This document shows positions 44,067 through 52,278 of a DNA stretch of 64,000 nt, one piece after another. The translations under genes and the position numbers were made by a program. Positions within the stretch are counted from its first letter, which is position 1; every line of letters starts with the position of its first letter. The notes below the pieces were generated by a model that made no database searches, was not told the DNA's origin, and saw nothing but the letters and a program-made list of their open reading frames with translations. Source of the DNA: Microbacterium invictum (GTDB lineage Bacteria > Actinomycetota > Actinomycetes > Actinomycetales > Microbacteriaceae); contig NZ_JACIFH010000001.1 of NCBI RefSeq assembly GCF_014197265.1, positions 2,790,001-2,854,000 of the forward strand. The letters are read 5' to 3'.

Positions 44067-46637
44067 TCAGGTTCGAACGGTGAATCGGCCCGCGGGCACC
44101 TCGAACTCGAGGTACGGAGTAGTCGGGTCCGACTGGGCGATGAGGTCGATGGGGCCACCGTCGACCTCGACTCCTTGCAGCCGAGCGGACTCCGCGTCTG
44201 CTGCGGGTACGCGGACGATCCCAGAGGTGCCCGCCGGCGCTTCGAGTTCGAGTTCGAGGCGTCCGTCGACTTGTTTCCAGGAGACGTGGATCGGTCCGGC
44301 GGGCGTGGGGACCTGGGCACGCGCCCAGTCCAGGGAGGCCGGCTGGGGTTCGATGATCCAGGTGTGGAACCCGGCGGATGTTGGGCGAACCCCGGCGATG
44401 TACGAGGTGAGTGCAACGCTCGCGCCGCTGGCCCATCCGTGAGCGAGGCTTGTCGTGGCGCCGAATCCGGGTGAGCCATCGGTGGCCACGAGTTCCCAGG
44501 CGGTCCCGACAGCGTGCGGGTCCGAACGCGACATGTGGCCCCACAGGTCGTGCACGAGTGCCAGCGCGTCGTCGGTCAGCCCCGCCTCGAAAAGCGCAGT
44601 GAGATGGCTGCCCGACACGTATGGGCTGATGTCGGTGCGGAATCCGGTTTGGGTGTTGAACGGCGAGAACCCGAACGGTGTCCGAGGAAGCGCCTCGGCG
44701 AGGGCACGCAGGAGCGAAACGGCATCGCCCTCCGGCACGACCCCGGCGACAACGGCCAATGCGTTGGCGTCCTGGGCTACGCCAGCGCGCCGGTCCTCGG
44801 AGAGCACGTAGAGGTGACGCTCTGGATCGTACAGGTGAGCGTTGATGGCGGTCTTGAGGTTGGTGGCTCGCGCCCGCAGCGTCGCCGACAGCTCCACCTC
44901 GTCGATGGCCGCTGCCAGATCGGCGGCGAACAGCAGTGACTGATAGCAGGTGATGTTGTACGCCGTGACTGCGCCGGTCTTGGCCCCGTCGTACCAGTCC
45001 CAGTCGAGACCGTTGGACTCGTCCGTGATGACAAGGCCGCGGAAGTCGATGAGTGAGCGGTCGTAGTCCAGTTGGCGCAGAATCGCCGGCCATTGTTCGC
45101 GGACGAAGTCGACATCGCCGGTGTAGAGATGGTGCAACGCGACGTTGATGATCTGGTGCATCGAGTACGCGGCGGAGTAGGTCTGCCCGTGTTGTGGCGC
45201 CACCGCCAATGGCATCAGAGGAGGCACTCGTGCAGCTGACTGTCCCGTCGGCTCCTGGTAGCCGTTGAGGAGTTCGATGGATCCGCGGACGTACTCCTCG
45301 GCGCCAGTGGTGTGGAACACGTTGGGGATCTGTACGAGCAGGTCTCCGCTCCAGACCGTGCGGTCCCTCTTCCCACCGTCGAGGATCACGGGTAGCGGGT
45401 CGGGCGAATCGACCCCGTCGCCGACGAAGCTCTCGAGGATCGCTGAGTTATCCAGCGCGTTCGCGAAGAGAGTCCGGCCGTCTGCGTCGGTGATGGTCAG
45501 GTGGCGGAAGCGGGCGTGCTCGACGTCGATGCGGCTGGTGCCCCACATGGCGTGGAATCCGAATGAGCCCGAGGTGAGGAGGTTCGCGGTCGCGTCGAGG
45601 TCCGCGACCTCGAAGGATCCGACGGTCTCCGCGTCCACGGTCACCGTGAGTCGGGAGCCGACAACGGTCGTGGTTACGCGGTGCCAGTCGGAGGCGGCGA
45701 AAGGAGTGCTCAGCTCGACGTGAGCCAGGCGCGAGTAGCGACGGACCGTGTCTTGCGGGCGGTCCTCGTAGCCGTCGTCGAAGGTGACGAGCTCGAAGGA
45801 GTCGATGCGCCCGTCGGTCGCGCGGAGGGTGCACAGGTATCCGCGAGCTCCGTCTTCCTGGGCGCGGACTACCCAGCCGATGGCACGCTCGACGAGCTGC
45901 GCCTCGAACGTGACAGTGACGTCCTGCCAGTCGGTTCCGTCGGCGATGACGGCGAGAGTGCCGCCCTTGACTCGGAGCACGCTGTCGTCGATCCGCCAGG
46001 CCGTCGGCAGGGTGTTGGCGGGGAGCTGGTTGATCTGGACCGTGTACGCGCCCTCGTACCAGACCCGATTGAGTTCTTCTGAGCTGGAGACGAACCATCC
46101 TGCATAGTCGTCGGGCGTGGCCGCATAGGCGGCGAATCGCATACCAGCGCTGCTGATGGTGACGGCGCCGGGTGATTCCAGCGCTACTCGCTGGTATCGC
46201 TGGCCGCCTTGAATGAGACCTGAGGTGAGCCGTCCGCTGCCGGTGGCGGTGATGATCTCCACGCGGCTGCGGTTGGCGCTGTCGTTGTGGCTTCCGTGGT
46301 CGTCGCCGTCGGGGCCGGTCCAGGCTCCGCTCTCCGTGTACGAGACGCGGACTGCGGGCTCGTTGGCCACGCGGGACAACTCAAGCCAGGGCACGCCGGC
46401 CACTTCCCGCCCGTAATCGAAGACGAGGCTTGGAGCGGGACCGTCCGGGTTGAAGGTGAGCGTGAGATCCCCGGTGCCGGCGAGGAACTCTTCGACGCCG
46501 GAGACGTCACCGGTGATCTCGCGGACGGCGACCGGCGTGACATCAGGTGTGCGCGGCCCGAGCACGTAGGGGTGCCAGTCAGTGTCGAGTGGAAGTGCTT
46601 CTGCCGTTCCACGGTCGGGGCTTCGTACGTCGCTCAC
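44067..46637 (-). CDS. GH78-like glycosidase with inserted LamG-like domain
   Basis: An 856-residue six-hairpin protein resembling the fungal-type GH78 branch. The active-site region is DGGKRDRTVWSGDLLVQIPNVFHTTG, rather than the CPQRDERLGWTGD of the GH78 enzyme at 32-2287. N-terminal beta domains precede a jelly-roll insert at about 240-430 (GTDWQDVTVTFEAQLVERAIGWVVRA through SFGFHAMWGTSRIDVEHARFRHL) similar to LamG/DUF1080-type lectin domains. The C-terminal GH78 beta sandwich includes SLDWARAQVPTPAGPIHVSW. GTG at 46637 is inferred as start from the change to protein-like sequence; its ribosome site is weak. Alpha-L-rhamnosidase is the best guess. It follows the binding-protein gene after a stem-loop. 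Confidence 0.75.
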   Translation of the reverse strand: MSDVRSPDRGTAEALPLDTDWHPYVLGPRTPDVTPVAVREITGDVSGVEEFLAGTGDLTLTFNPDGPAPSLVFDYGREVAGVPWLELSRVANEPAVRVSYTESGAWTGPDGDDHGSHNDSANRSRVEIITATGSGRLTSGLIQGGQRYQRVALESPGAVTISSAGMRFAAYAATPDDYAGWFVSSSEELNRVWYEGAYTVQINQLPANTLPTAWRIDDSVLRVKGGTLAVIADGTDWQDVTVTFEAQLVERAIGWVVRAQEDGARGYLCTLRATDGRIDSFELVTFDDGYEDRPQDTVRRYSRLAHVELSTPFAASDWHRVTTTVVGSRLTVTVDAETVGSFEVADLDATANLLTSGSFGFHAMWGTSRIDVEHARFRHLTITDADGRTLFANALDNSAILESFVGDGVDSPDPLPVILDGGKRDRTVWSGDLLVQIPNVFHTTGAEEYVRGSIELLNGYQEPTGQSAARVPPLMPLAVAPQHGQTYSAAYSMHQIINVALHHLYTGDVDFVREQWPAILRQLDYDRSLIDFRGLVITDESNGLDWDWYDGAKTGAVTAYNITCYQSLLFAADLAAAIDEVELSATLRARATNLKTAINAHLYDPERHLYVLSEDRRAGVAQDANALAVVAGVVPEGDAVSLLRALAEALPRTPFGFSPFNTQTGFRTDISPYVSGSHLTALFEAGLTDDALALVHDLWGHMSRSDPHAVGTAWELVATDGSPGFGATTSLAHGWASGASVALTSYIAGVRPTSAGFHTWIIEPQPASLDWARAQVPTPAGPIHVSWKQVDGRLELELEAPAGTSGIVRVPAADAESARLQGVEVDGGPIDLIAQSDPTTPYLEFEVPAGRFTVRT

Positions 46638-46677
46638 TGCTGGCCTATCCGGAAGAGTCGAGTCGGGTCGGGCAGGG

Positions 46678-46713
46678 TTGCGGGTCCCTCGGAAGGAGCC
46701 GAGGGACCCGCAA
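46678..46713 (-). terminator. stem-loop between binding-protein gene and glycosidase genes
   Basis: A 15-bp perfect inverted repeat (TTGCGGGTCCCTCGG, 6-nt loop, CCGAGGGACCCGCAA) starts four bases after the binding-protein stop on the minus strand. No T-tract, so partial termination or mRNA protection is likely. It would set the ratio between transporter and the eight downstream enzyme genes. Confidence 0.78.
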
Positions 46714-46717
46714 GGTC

Positions 46718-48004
46718 CTACTGGGCCGCGTACGCGGCATCCATGTTGTTCAGGACGTCGGTGGTGGTTGCCTGTCCGTTGAACATCGCCTGCACGCCGT
46801 CGAAGAGGGCGGGCTGGACGGTGGGGTTGGGCCATAGACGGTCGGGGAACGTGGTGATCTTCCCGTCGGTGACGAAGGCCGAGGCCACTTCGACGACCTG
46901 GCTGTCCTGCGTCAGGTCTCCGGGCATGGCGGCGGTGTCGCCGAACGCGTCGGCGAAGAGGATCTGCGCTTCGGGTGTCGCGAGGTAGGCCAGGAACTCC
47001 TTCGCCTCGTCGGAGTGCTCCGACGCCGCGTTGACTCCGTAGGCCGGGCCGACCGAGGTGGGAAGAAACAGGTCCGCCGGGTCGTCGGTGGCCGGGAAGG
47101 GCGTATAGGTCAGCTCGACGTCGTCGGGCGCACCCGTCTTGATGGACTTGGTCTCGGAGGAGATGCTGACGGTCGCGAGCGTATTACCCGCACGGATCTC
47201 GTCCTGAACCTGTGCGTACGGGGTGCCGACCGGGGAGGCGTTGAAGCATCCGGCGTCGCTCATCTCGCTGTACGCGTCGAGAGCCTGAACCCAGGCCGAG
47301 TCGACGAACGAGGCGTCGCCAGCGGCCTGCTCGGACACGAAGTCGGGGTTGGCGCCGTAGACGAGCGTCGACGTCAGGGCGTACGGGATGAGCTGGCTCG
47401 TCCACACGTCCGACAAGCCGAGACCGTAGGCGACCTTGCCAGCCGCCGTCGCATCCGCGCAGAAGTCGAGCACTCCGCTCCAGGTGTCCGGGATCTCGAG
47501 TCCGGCGGCGTCGACGGCTGTCTGGTTGTAGATGCCGCCGATGGACGCGAACACCATCGGGACGGCAACGAGCAGACCGTCGTCTGTCGAGAGCTGCTCG
47601 CGGGCGGCTTCCGGAACGTCAGCCCCCCAGGACTCGTCGGCCAGGTCGAGGTAGTAGCCTTCGGCGCCGGCTACGCGGGCGCTGATGGCGTTGCCACCCC
47701 CCGGCGGGATCTGGATGACATCGGGGGCTGTGCCACCGACGAGCTGCGTGCCGATGAGTTCGCGGTACGCGCCAGAGTCGGCAGGCGTGTCGACTCGTTC
47801 GACCGTGAACCCGGGGTCAGTTGCGTTGAACGCCTCAACCACTGCGTCAATGGCGGGTCCGTTGGCTGCGAGGGTGACGACGGCGCCATCTCCTCCGTCG
47901 CTGCCTTCCGGCTCATCCGAGGTTGAGCATCCGGTGAGGGCGAGGCCCAAGAGCGCGATGGCTGCGACTCCGGTGACCAGCCCACGCTGTGTCTTCACTG
48001 ACAT
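46718..48004 (-). CDS. ABC sugar-binding lipoprotein, family 1
   Basis: A 428-residue CUT1 substrate-binding protein. Signal MSVKTQRGLVTGVAAIALLG, lipobox LTGC at about 24-27, then an acidic Ser/Gly linker (STSDEPEGSDGGDG) before the mature fold. Features include VVEAFNATDPGFTVERVDTPADSGAYRELIGTQLVGGTAPDVIQIP and EFLAYLATPEAQILFADAFGDTAAMPG. ATG at 48004 with AAGG upstream, preferred over the frame extension to 48061. Third gene of the LacI-controlled operon, after both permease genes. Ligand inferred to be an acidic or decorated xylo-oligosaccharide from the enzymes that follow. Confidence 0.92.
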   Translation of the reverse strand: MSVKTQRGLVTGVAAIALLGLALTGCSTSDEPEGSDGGDGAVVTLAANGPAIDAVVEAFNATDPGFTVERVDTPADSGAYRELIGTQLVGGTAPDVIQIPPGGGNAISARVAGAEGYYLDLADESWGADVPEAAREQLSTDDGLLVAVPMVFASIGGIYNQTAVDAAGLEIPDTWSGVLDFCADATAAGKVAYGLGLSDVWTSQLIPYALTSTLVYGANPDFVSEQAAGDASFVDSAWVQALDAYSEMSDAGCFNASPVGTPYAQVQDEIRAGNTLATVSISSETKSIKTGAPDDVELTYTPFPATDDPADLFLPTSVGPAYGVNAASEHSDEAKEFLAYLATPEAQILFADAFGDTAAMPGDLTQDSQVVEVASAFVTDGKITTFPDRLWPNPTVQPALFDGVQAMFNGQATTTDVLNNMDAAYAAQ

Positions 48005-48057
48005 TCGACTTGCCTTTCGTTGTGATTCGGGTGTGGTGCAGACGGCTGAGCGGGTGC

Positions 48058-48879
48058 TCAACCCTTCAGGCCTGTTGCGAAACCCTTCATGATGAAGCGC
48101 TGCATCAGGAAGTAGGCGATGAGGATGGGGAAGATCGACGCCAGCAGGGCGGAGAAGACGAGCGACCAGTCGGCGCTGTACTCGCTAACGAAGGCATACA
48201 CCGACAGCGGTGCTGTGCGACTGCTGCTGCCCGACAGGTAGAGGAGCGGGTGAAGAAAGTCGTTCCAGATCGCCAGGGCGGCCAGAATCGCGACCGTTCC
48301 GGAAACCGGGCGGAGAAGGGGGAACACAATCGACATGAACGCGCGCAAGGGTTTTGCGCCGTCCAGCAGGGCCGCTTCTTCGTAGTCTCGCGGGAGATCG
48401 CGGAGGAAAGCGCTGTAGAGGAAGATCGCAAACGGTAGGAAACCGGCGACGTTGATGACGATGATGGATATCGGGTTACCGACGAGCTTCAACTGAGCGA
48501 ACGTGAGGTACAGCGGAAGCAGCGCGAGCTGACCGGGGAAGAGGAATCCCGTGAGGAATAGGTAGAAGGCGCCCTTCGACCAATACTGGGTGCGGCGGGT
48601 GATCGTGTACGCGGCGATGGAGGACACCGCGAGGATGAGCACGACGGAGACGGTCGTGATCCAGATCGAGTTGATGATGCTGGGGCCCATCTTCGATTCC
48701 ACCCACGCGGTGACGAGGTTGCCGAAGTTGAGCGGCCAGGTGAAGCCGAGGAAGCCGGGGACCGCGTTCGGGTCCCGGAGCGCCACGGCGACCAGCACGA
48801 ACATGGGCACCATGAAGAGTGCGCCGAAGGCGATGAGGACGACTTCGAGGATGAAGGTGCGCCAGGTGTAGCGGTTCAT
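48058..48879 (-). CDS. ABC sugar transporter permease, MalG type
   Basis: A 273-residue CUT1 inner-membrane permease with six TM helices (first at about 8-30, TFILEVVLIAFGALFMVPMFVLVAVALRDP). The EAA coupling loop is DYEEAALLDGAKPLRAFMSIVFPLL and the C-terminus FLMQRFIMKGFATGLKG. ATG at 48879 overlaps the malF-like stop (ATGA); an upstream in-frame extension to 49389 lies wholly inside the malF-like gene in another frame. Works with the malF-like and binding proteins; no ATPase is encoded nearby. Confidence 0.92.
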   Translation of the reverse strand: MNRYTWRTFILEVVLIAFGALFMVPMFVLVAVALRDPNAVPGFLGFTWPLNFGNLVTAWVESKMGPSIINSIWITTVSVVLILAVSSIAAYTITRRTQYWSKGAFYLFLTGFLFPGQLALLPLYLTFAQLKLVGNPISIIVINVAGFLPFAIFLYSAFLRDLPRDYEEAALLDGAKPLRAFMSIVFPLLRPVSGTVAILAALAIWNDFLHPLLYLSGSSSRTAPLSVYAFVSEYSADWSLVFSALLASIFPILIAYFLMQRFIMKGFATGLKG

Positions 48880-49829
48880 GCGAGCGCCTTCCGCTGCGTG
48901 AGTCGGAACTGGAAGAACCCGATGACGCCGACGAGCACAGTCAGCACGACGCCTTGAGCCAGTGCGTTCGGGTATTGCAGGTAGACGAAGGCGGTCTTGT
49001 AGATGATGGTCGCCATCGTTTCGCTGGCTCCCGAGGGGCCACCTCCGGTCATCGCGAAGACGGTGTCGAACTGCTTCAAGTTGCCGATGACGGCAATGAG
49101 CATGTTCACGACGATGGCTCCGTTGATGAGCGGCAGCGTGATCGACCACGTCCGTCGGATGGGACCGGCGCCGTCGATGGCGGCAGCCTCCAGAGCGTCC
49201 GTGGGGACGCCCTGCAGTCCGGCGAGGTAGATGACCATCGAGTAGCCGGCGCCCTGCCAGATGATGACAGCGCAGATGGAGAAGACGACGATGTTGGGGT
49301 CTCCGAGCCAGTTCTGCTGGAGGGCGCCGAGACCGACCGATTCGAGGAGATTGTTGATAGTTCCGGTCGGCGTCATCAGGTACTTCCACAGGTACCCGGC
49401 GACGATGGGCGTCAGGACCACGGGGAGGAAGAAGACGAGCCGCAGCACATACCGGCTCTTGACCATTGTGTTCAGGCCGAGCGCGAGAAGCAGTCCCAGC
49501 AAGTTCTGGCCGAGCGAGACGATGATCGTGATCACGAAGGTGTTCGTGATGGCGCGCAGAGAGTTCGGATCGGAGAGGACGGCCGCATAGTTGGCGAACC
49601 CCTGGAAGCTCCAGTCAAGGCTACGGCCATTCCAGTCCGTGAAGGAGTAGAAGATGCCCTGACCGTTCGGCCACAGGACGACCAGCAGGTAGAGCACAAG
49701 TGCGGGGATGAGGAACCACGCCGGCGGCCGGACCCCACTCGAAACCTTGCGGGTTCGAGCGCGTTTGGATGCGGGCTGCTGTGGTTCCGCCTCCATCGCT
49801 CCTGCGGGCGAGTTGAGTGCGACGGTCAT
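48876..49829 (-). CDS. ABC sugar transporter permease, MalF type
   Basis: A 317-residue CUT1 permease. An Arg/Lys-rich N-terminal tail (about 1-35) is followed by six TM helices starting WFLIPALVLYLLVVLWPNGQGIFYSFTDWNG, with the EAA loop ALEAAAIDGAGPIRRTWSITLPLI. First full-size gene of the long uronate/xylan operon. The ATG at 49829 has no ribosome site of its own but overlaps the stop of a 15-codon frame as ATGA. Transcription is expected from the LacI-controlled promoter about 150 bp upstream. Confidence 0.92.
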   Translation of the reverse strand: MTVALNSPAGAMEAEPQQPASKRARTRKVSSGVRPPAWFLIPALVLYLLVVLWPNGQGIFYSFTDWNGRSLDWSFQGFANYAAVLSDPNSLRAITNTFVITIIVSLGQNLLGLLLALGLNTMVKSRYVLRLVFFLPVVLTPIVAGYLWKYLMTPTGTINNLLESVGLGALQQNWLGDPNIVVFSICAVIIWQGAGYSMVIYLAGLQGVPTDALEAAAIDGAGPIRRTWSITLPLINGAIVVNMLIAVIGNLKQFDTVFAMTGGGPSGASETMATIIYKTAFVYLQYPNALAQGVVLTVLVGVIGFFQFRLTQRKALA

Positions 49830-49873
49830 GGCGTCGGGCGCCGATCACGTGTGAGAGTACTCAGGACACTCAT
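49826..49873 (-). CDS. possible 15-residue leader ORF before the MalF-like gene
   Basis: ATG at 49873 opens MSVLSTLTRDRRPTP and stops at TGA (49828-49826), overlapping the permease ATG as ATGA. AAGGAG is present but touches the ATG, so its spacing is poor. The permease itself lacks a visible ribosome site, which is the main argument for coupling. No known family; may be only a coupling device or chance. Confidence 0.3.
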   Translation of the reverse strand: MSVLSTLTRDRRPTP

Positions 49874-49948
49874 CTCCTTCGATGACGTAGTCGCGGTGCG
49901 AGCTGCGTTGCTTGATGTGTTGGACCTACTGCAAGATCGTTCGAAGTC

Positions 49949-50005
49949 TTATCGATAACGTTTGCGTCTTGGCACTACGATAGTTATCGATAAGAGATTG
50001 GTCAA
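49949..50005 (-). promoter_or_regulatory. LacI-controlled promoter with two TTATCGATAA operators
   Basis: Two identical perfect palindromes TTATCGATAA occur at 49949-49958 and 49984-49993, 35 bp apart centre to centre, in mirror-image flanks (CTTATCGATAAC versus GTTATCGATAAG). On the minus strand TTGACC (50005-50000), a 17-bp spacer and TATCGT (49982-49977) form a sigma-70-like promoter. One operator lies inside the spacer and the other about 20 bp downstream of the start point. The central CG is the hallmark of LacI-family sites. The divergent lacI gene starts 79 bp beyond the nearer operator and is probably also repressed. Confidence 0.8.
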
Positions 50006-50071
50006 GTAACGGTCTGCTCACGGCGTCGAATCACCGTGAACGAGCCGAGAATGATGCGCAAAGGGGCGAAC

Positions 50072-51094
50072 ATGACGGACGACACACACCGGCGTCCCAC
50101 CATCTATGACATCGCCGACACTGCGGGCGTCTCTCACATGACGGTGTCGAGATACCTCCGCTACAACGGTGACAAGACCCGTGAGAAGACGCGCGACGAG
50201 ATCAAGGCAGCCATCGCGAAGCTTGATTATCGGCCCAACCTGGCGGCACGGGCCATGCGGACTAGTCGCACGGGTCGGCTCGCCATTCTTCTTCCTTTCG
50301 GAACGGCGGCCAGCTCGGTGCACATGCTCGCGGGCGCTACCGAGAAGGCGCGGAGCGCGGGGTATCAGGTGGACGCCATCATCCTCGATGGCACGACCGA
50401 GGATCGCTCGAACCGCATGCTCGAACTCGCGGAGGCTGGACTCTTCGAAGGCCTCCTTGCGCTCACGTACCTCGCCTCGGATCGACACGAGCAGATTGCG
50501 TCTCGAGTCCCGGTCGTGGTTGGCGCAGAATACGACGACGAGATGCGCGGGATCGGTGATCTGGCCGACGCTTCGCCCGTCGCGGACATCATCGAGCAAC
50601 TGGCAGCTCAGGGCCACCGCACCTTCCTGCATGTAGCGGGCGACCCCGCGCACACCACTGCCAGAAGCCGGGAGACCGCGTTCGTCGAGACCATCGCACG
50701 TTTGGGTCTGAAATCGGCGGGGGTCGTCGGGTGGGATTGGAGTGGTGAGGTCGCCCGGCAGGCTGTTCTCGACGTCCCGTCCGCCGCCAGCGTCACCGCC
50801 ATCATTGCCGCCAACGACGTGCTCGCTGCCGCGGCGATGCGTGCCGCCGTGGAGCGGGGATGGCGGGTTCCCGAGGACGTCAGTGTCGCAGGGTGGGACA
50901 GCAGTCCAGTCGGAGAGTGGTTGAATCCCTCCCTTACGACTGTCGCGGTTGACTACGAGGAACTCGGCCGCCGAGCTATGGCCGGCCTGCTGGCAACCAT
51001 CCGCGAGGAGGCACCGCCCACGTACTCCACCCCCGTTGGACGCGTCATATGGCGTGGTAGCACCGCGCCGCCCGCTGAGTCGACGTCGGGTTGA
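50072..51094 (+). CDS. LacI-family transcriptional regulator
   Basis: A 340-residue LacI/GalR repressor. The N-terminal HTH and hinge at about 7-65 (PTIYDIADTAGVSHMTVSRYLRYNGDK through LDYRPNLAARAMRTSRTGRLAIL) precede the periplasmic-binding-protein-like sugar domain ending in ISVAGWDSSPVGEWLNPSLTTVAVDYEELGRRAM-type sequence. ATG at 50072 with AAAGGGG upstream; the frame is open to 50036 but without a better start. Divergent from the xylan/uronate operon, with two palindromic operators between, so it controls that operon and probably itself. Inducer inferred to be an oligosaccharide or uronate metabolite. Confidence 0.93.
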   Translation: MTDDTHRRPTIYDIADTAGVSHMTVSRYLRYNGDKTREKTRDEIKAAIAKLDYRPNLAARAMRTSRTGRLAILLPFGTAASSVHMLAGATEKARSAGYQVDAIILDGTTEDRSNRMLELAEAGLFEGLLALTYLASDRHEQIASRVPVVVGAEYDDEMRGIGDLADASPVADIIEQLAAQGHRTFLHVAGDPAHTTARSRETAFVETIARLGLKSAGVVGWDWSGEVARQAVLDVPSAASVTAIIAANDVLAAAAMRAAVERGWRVPEDVSVAGWDSSPVGEWLNPSLTTVAVDYEELGRRAMAGLLATIREEAPPTYSTPVGRVIWRGSTAPPAESTSG

Positions 51095-51258
51095 CTCAGC
51101 GCACCTGCTTAGGGGAGGCGGTGGGTCGGCTCGAGCAGCGAGACGCTTGCGCGAACTGTTCGGTGAACTCATGAACACCCATTCGAGTGGTCTGGGACTT
51201 CACATCCCGCAGATCTCGAGCATCACGACCGACTGTTGAACTGGAGGCTCGGAAGCCC

Positions 51259-52278
51259 TCACCCGTCGTCTCCGAGCCATTTCTCGGCGAGGTGGTCGGC
51301 GACCACGCGTCGAATAGTGCCCGAGCGCGCCCGCAGGACGATGCTCTCGGTTCGGATGACGGGACCCTTCCGGCGAACCCCGCTCACCAGATTGCCGTCT
51401 GTCACGCCCGTCGCGACGAAGAACGTGTTGTCGCCCGCGACCAGATCGTCTGCCTCGTACACGTGGTCGAACTTCAGGCCCGCGTCGATGCCGCGCTGAC
51501 GTTCGTCGTCGCTTCCTGGCGCGAGCCGCGTCTGGATCAGCCCGCCGAGGGCCTTGATGGCGCACGCTGTGGCCACGCCCTCCGGGCTTCCGCCGATGCC
51601 GATGCACATATCAAGCCGGCCCTCGTAGCTCGCCGCGTCGATGCCGCCGGCGACATCACCGTCGAGGAGAAGTCGCGTTCCCGCGCCCGCGGCACGGACC
51701 TCAGCGATGAGCTGCTGATGGCGGGGCCGGTCCAGGATGCCCACGGACACTTCGGACACCGACTTCCCGAGCACCTTGGCGAGCGCTCGAACGTTCTCTG
51801 CGACGGGCTTCCGGATGTCGAGAACTCCAACGGCGAGAGGCCCGGCGACGAGCTTGTCCATGTAGAACACGCTGGACGCGTCGAGCATCGCTCCGCGATC
51901 CGCGGCCGCGATCATCGAGATCGCGTTCCGACGGCCGGCTGCGGTCAGTGACGTGCCGTCGATAGGGTCCACTGCGATGTCGCACGCTGGACCTCGGCCG
52001 TTGCCTACGACCTCGCCGTTGAACAACATCGGGGCTTCGTCCTTCTCCCCTTCGCCGATGACGACCGTGCCGGAGAAGTTGACGGTTCCGAGGAACTTCC
52101 TCATCGCGTCGACCGCGGCCCCGTCTGCGCCGTTCTTGTCGCCGTGCCCGATGAACGGAGTGGCTCGGATCGCGGCGGCCTCGGTCGCCCGCACCAGTTC
52201 CAACGCGAGGTTGCGGTCCGGGTGAAGGTAGAGGGTCGCGTGCTCGGTTACGGGCGGATTCGTCGCTCGTTCAGTCAC
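51259..52278 (-). CDS. glpX: fructose-1,6-bisphosphatase, class II
   Basis: A 339-residue GlpX-type phosphatase converting fructose-1,6-bisphosphate (and often sedoheptulose-1,7-bisphosphate) to the monophosphate. Metal and phosphate sites are VIGEGEKDEAPM (about 73-84), DPIDGTS (104-110) and IGGSPEGV. GTG at 52278 overlaps the dehydrogenase stop (GTGA). It is unusual to see glpX as the last gene of a polyol importer operon. With the class II aldolase at 61965 it would rebuild hexose phosphate when the carbon source yields triose phosphates. It may also be the cell's only copy or a second, pathway-specific copy; the window cannot tell. Confidence 0.94.
   Translation of the reverse strand: MTERATNPPVTEHATLYLHPDRNLALELVRATEAAAIRATPFIGHGDKNGADGAAVDAMRKFLGTVNFSGTVVIGEGEKDEAPMLFNGEVVGNGRGPACDIAVDPIDGTSLTAAGRRNAISMIAAADRGAMLDASSVFYMDKLVAGPLAVGVLDIRKPVAENVRALAKVLGKSVSEVSVGILDRPRHQQLIAEVRAAGAGTRLLLDGDVAGGIDAASYEGRLDMCIGIGGSPEGVATACAIKALGGLIQTRLAPGSDDERQRGIDAGLKFDHVYEADDLVAGDNTFFVATGVTDGNLVSGVRRKGPVIRTESIVLRARSGTIRRVVADHLAEKWLGDDG

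Noticed and set aside
42000..45093. A 1056-residue version of the GH42 protein
   Set aside because: The first about 357 residues are an antisense-like shadow of the GH78-like gene; similarity to GH42 begins only after the ATG at 44022.
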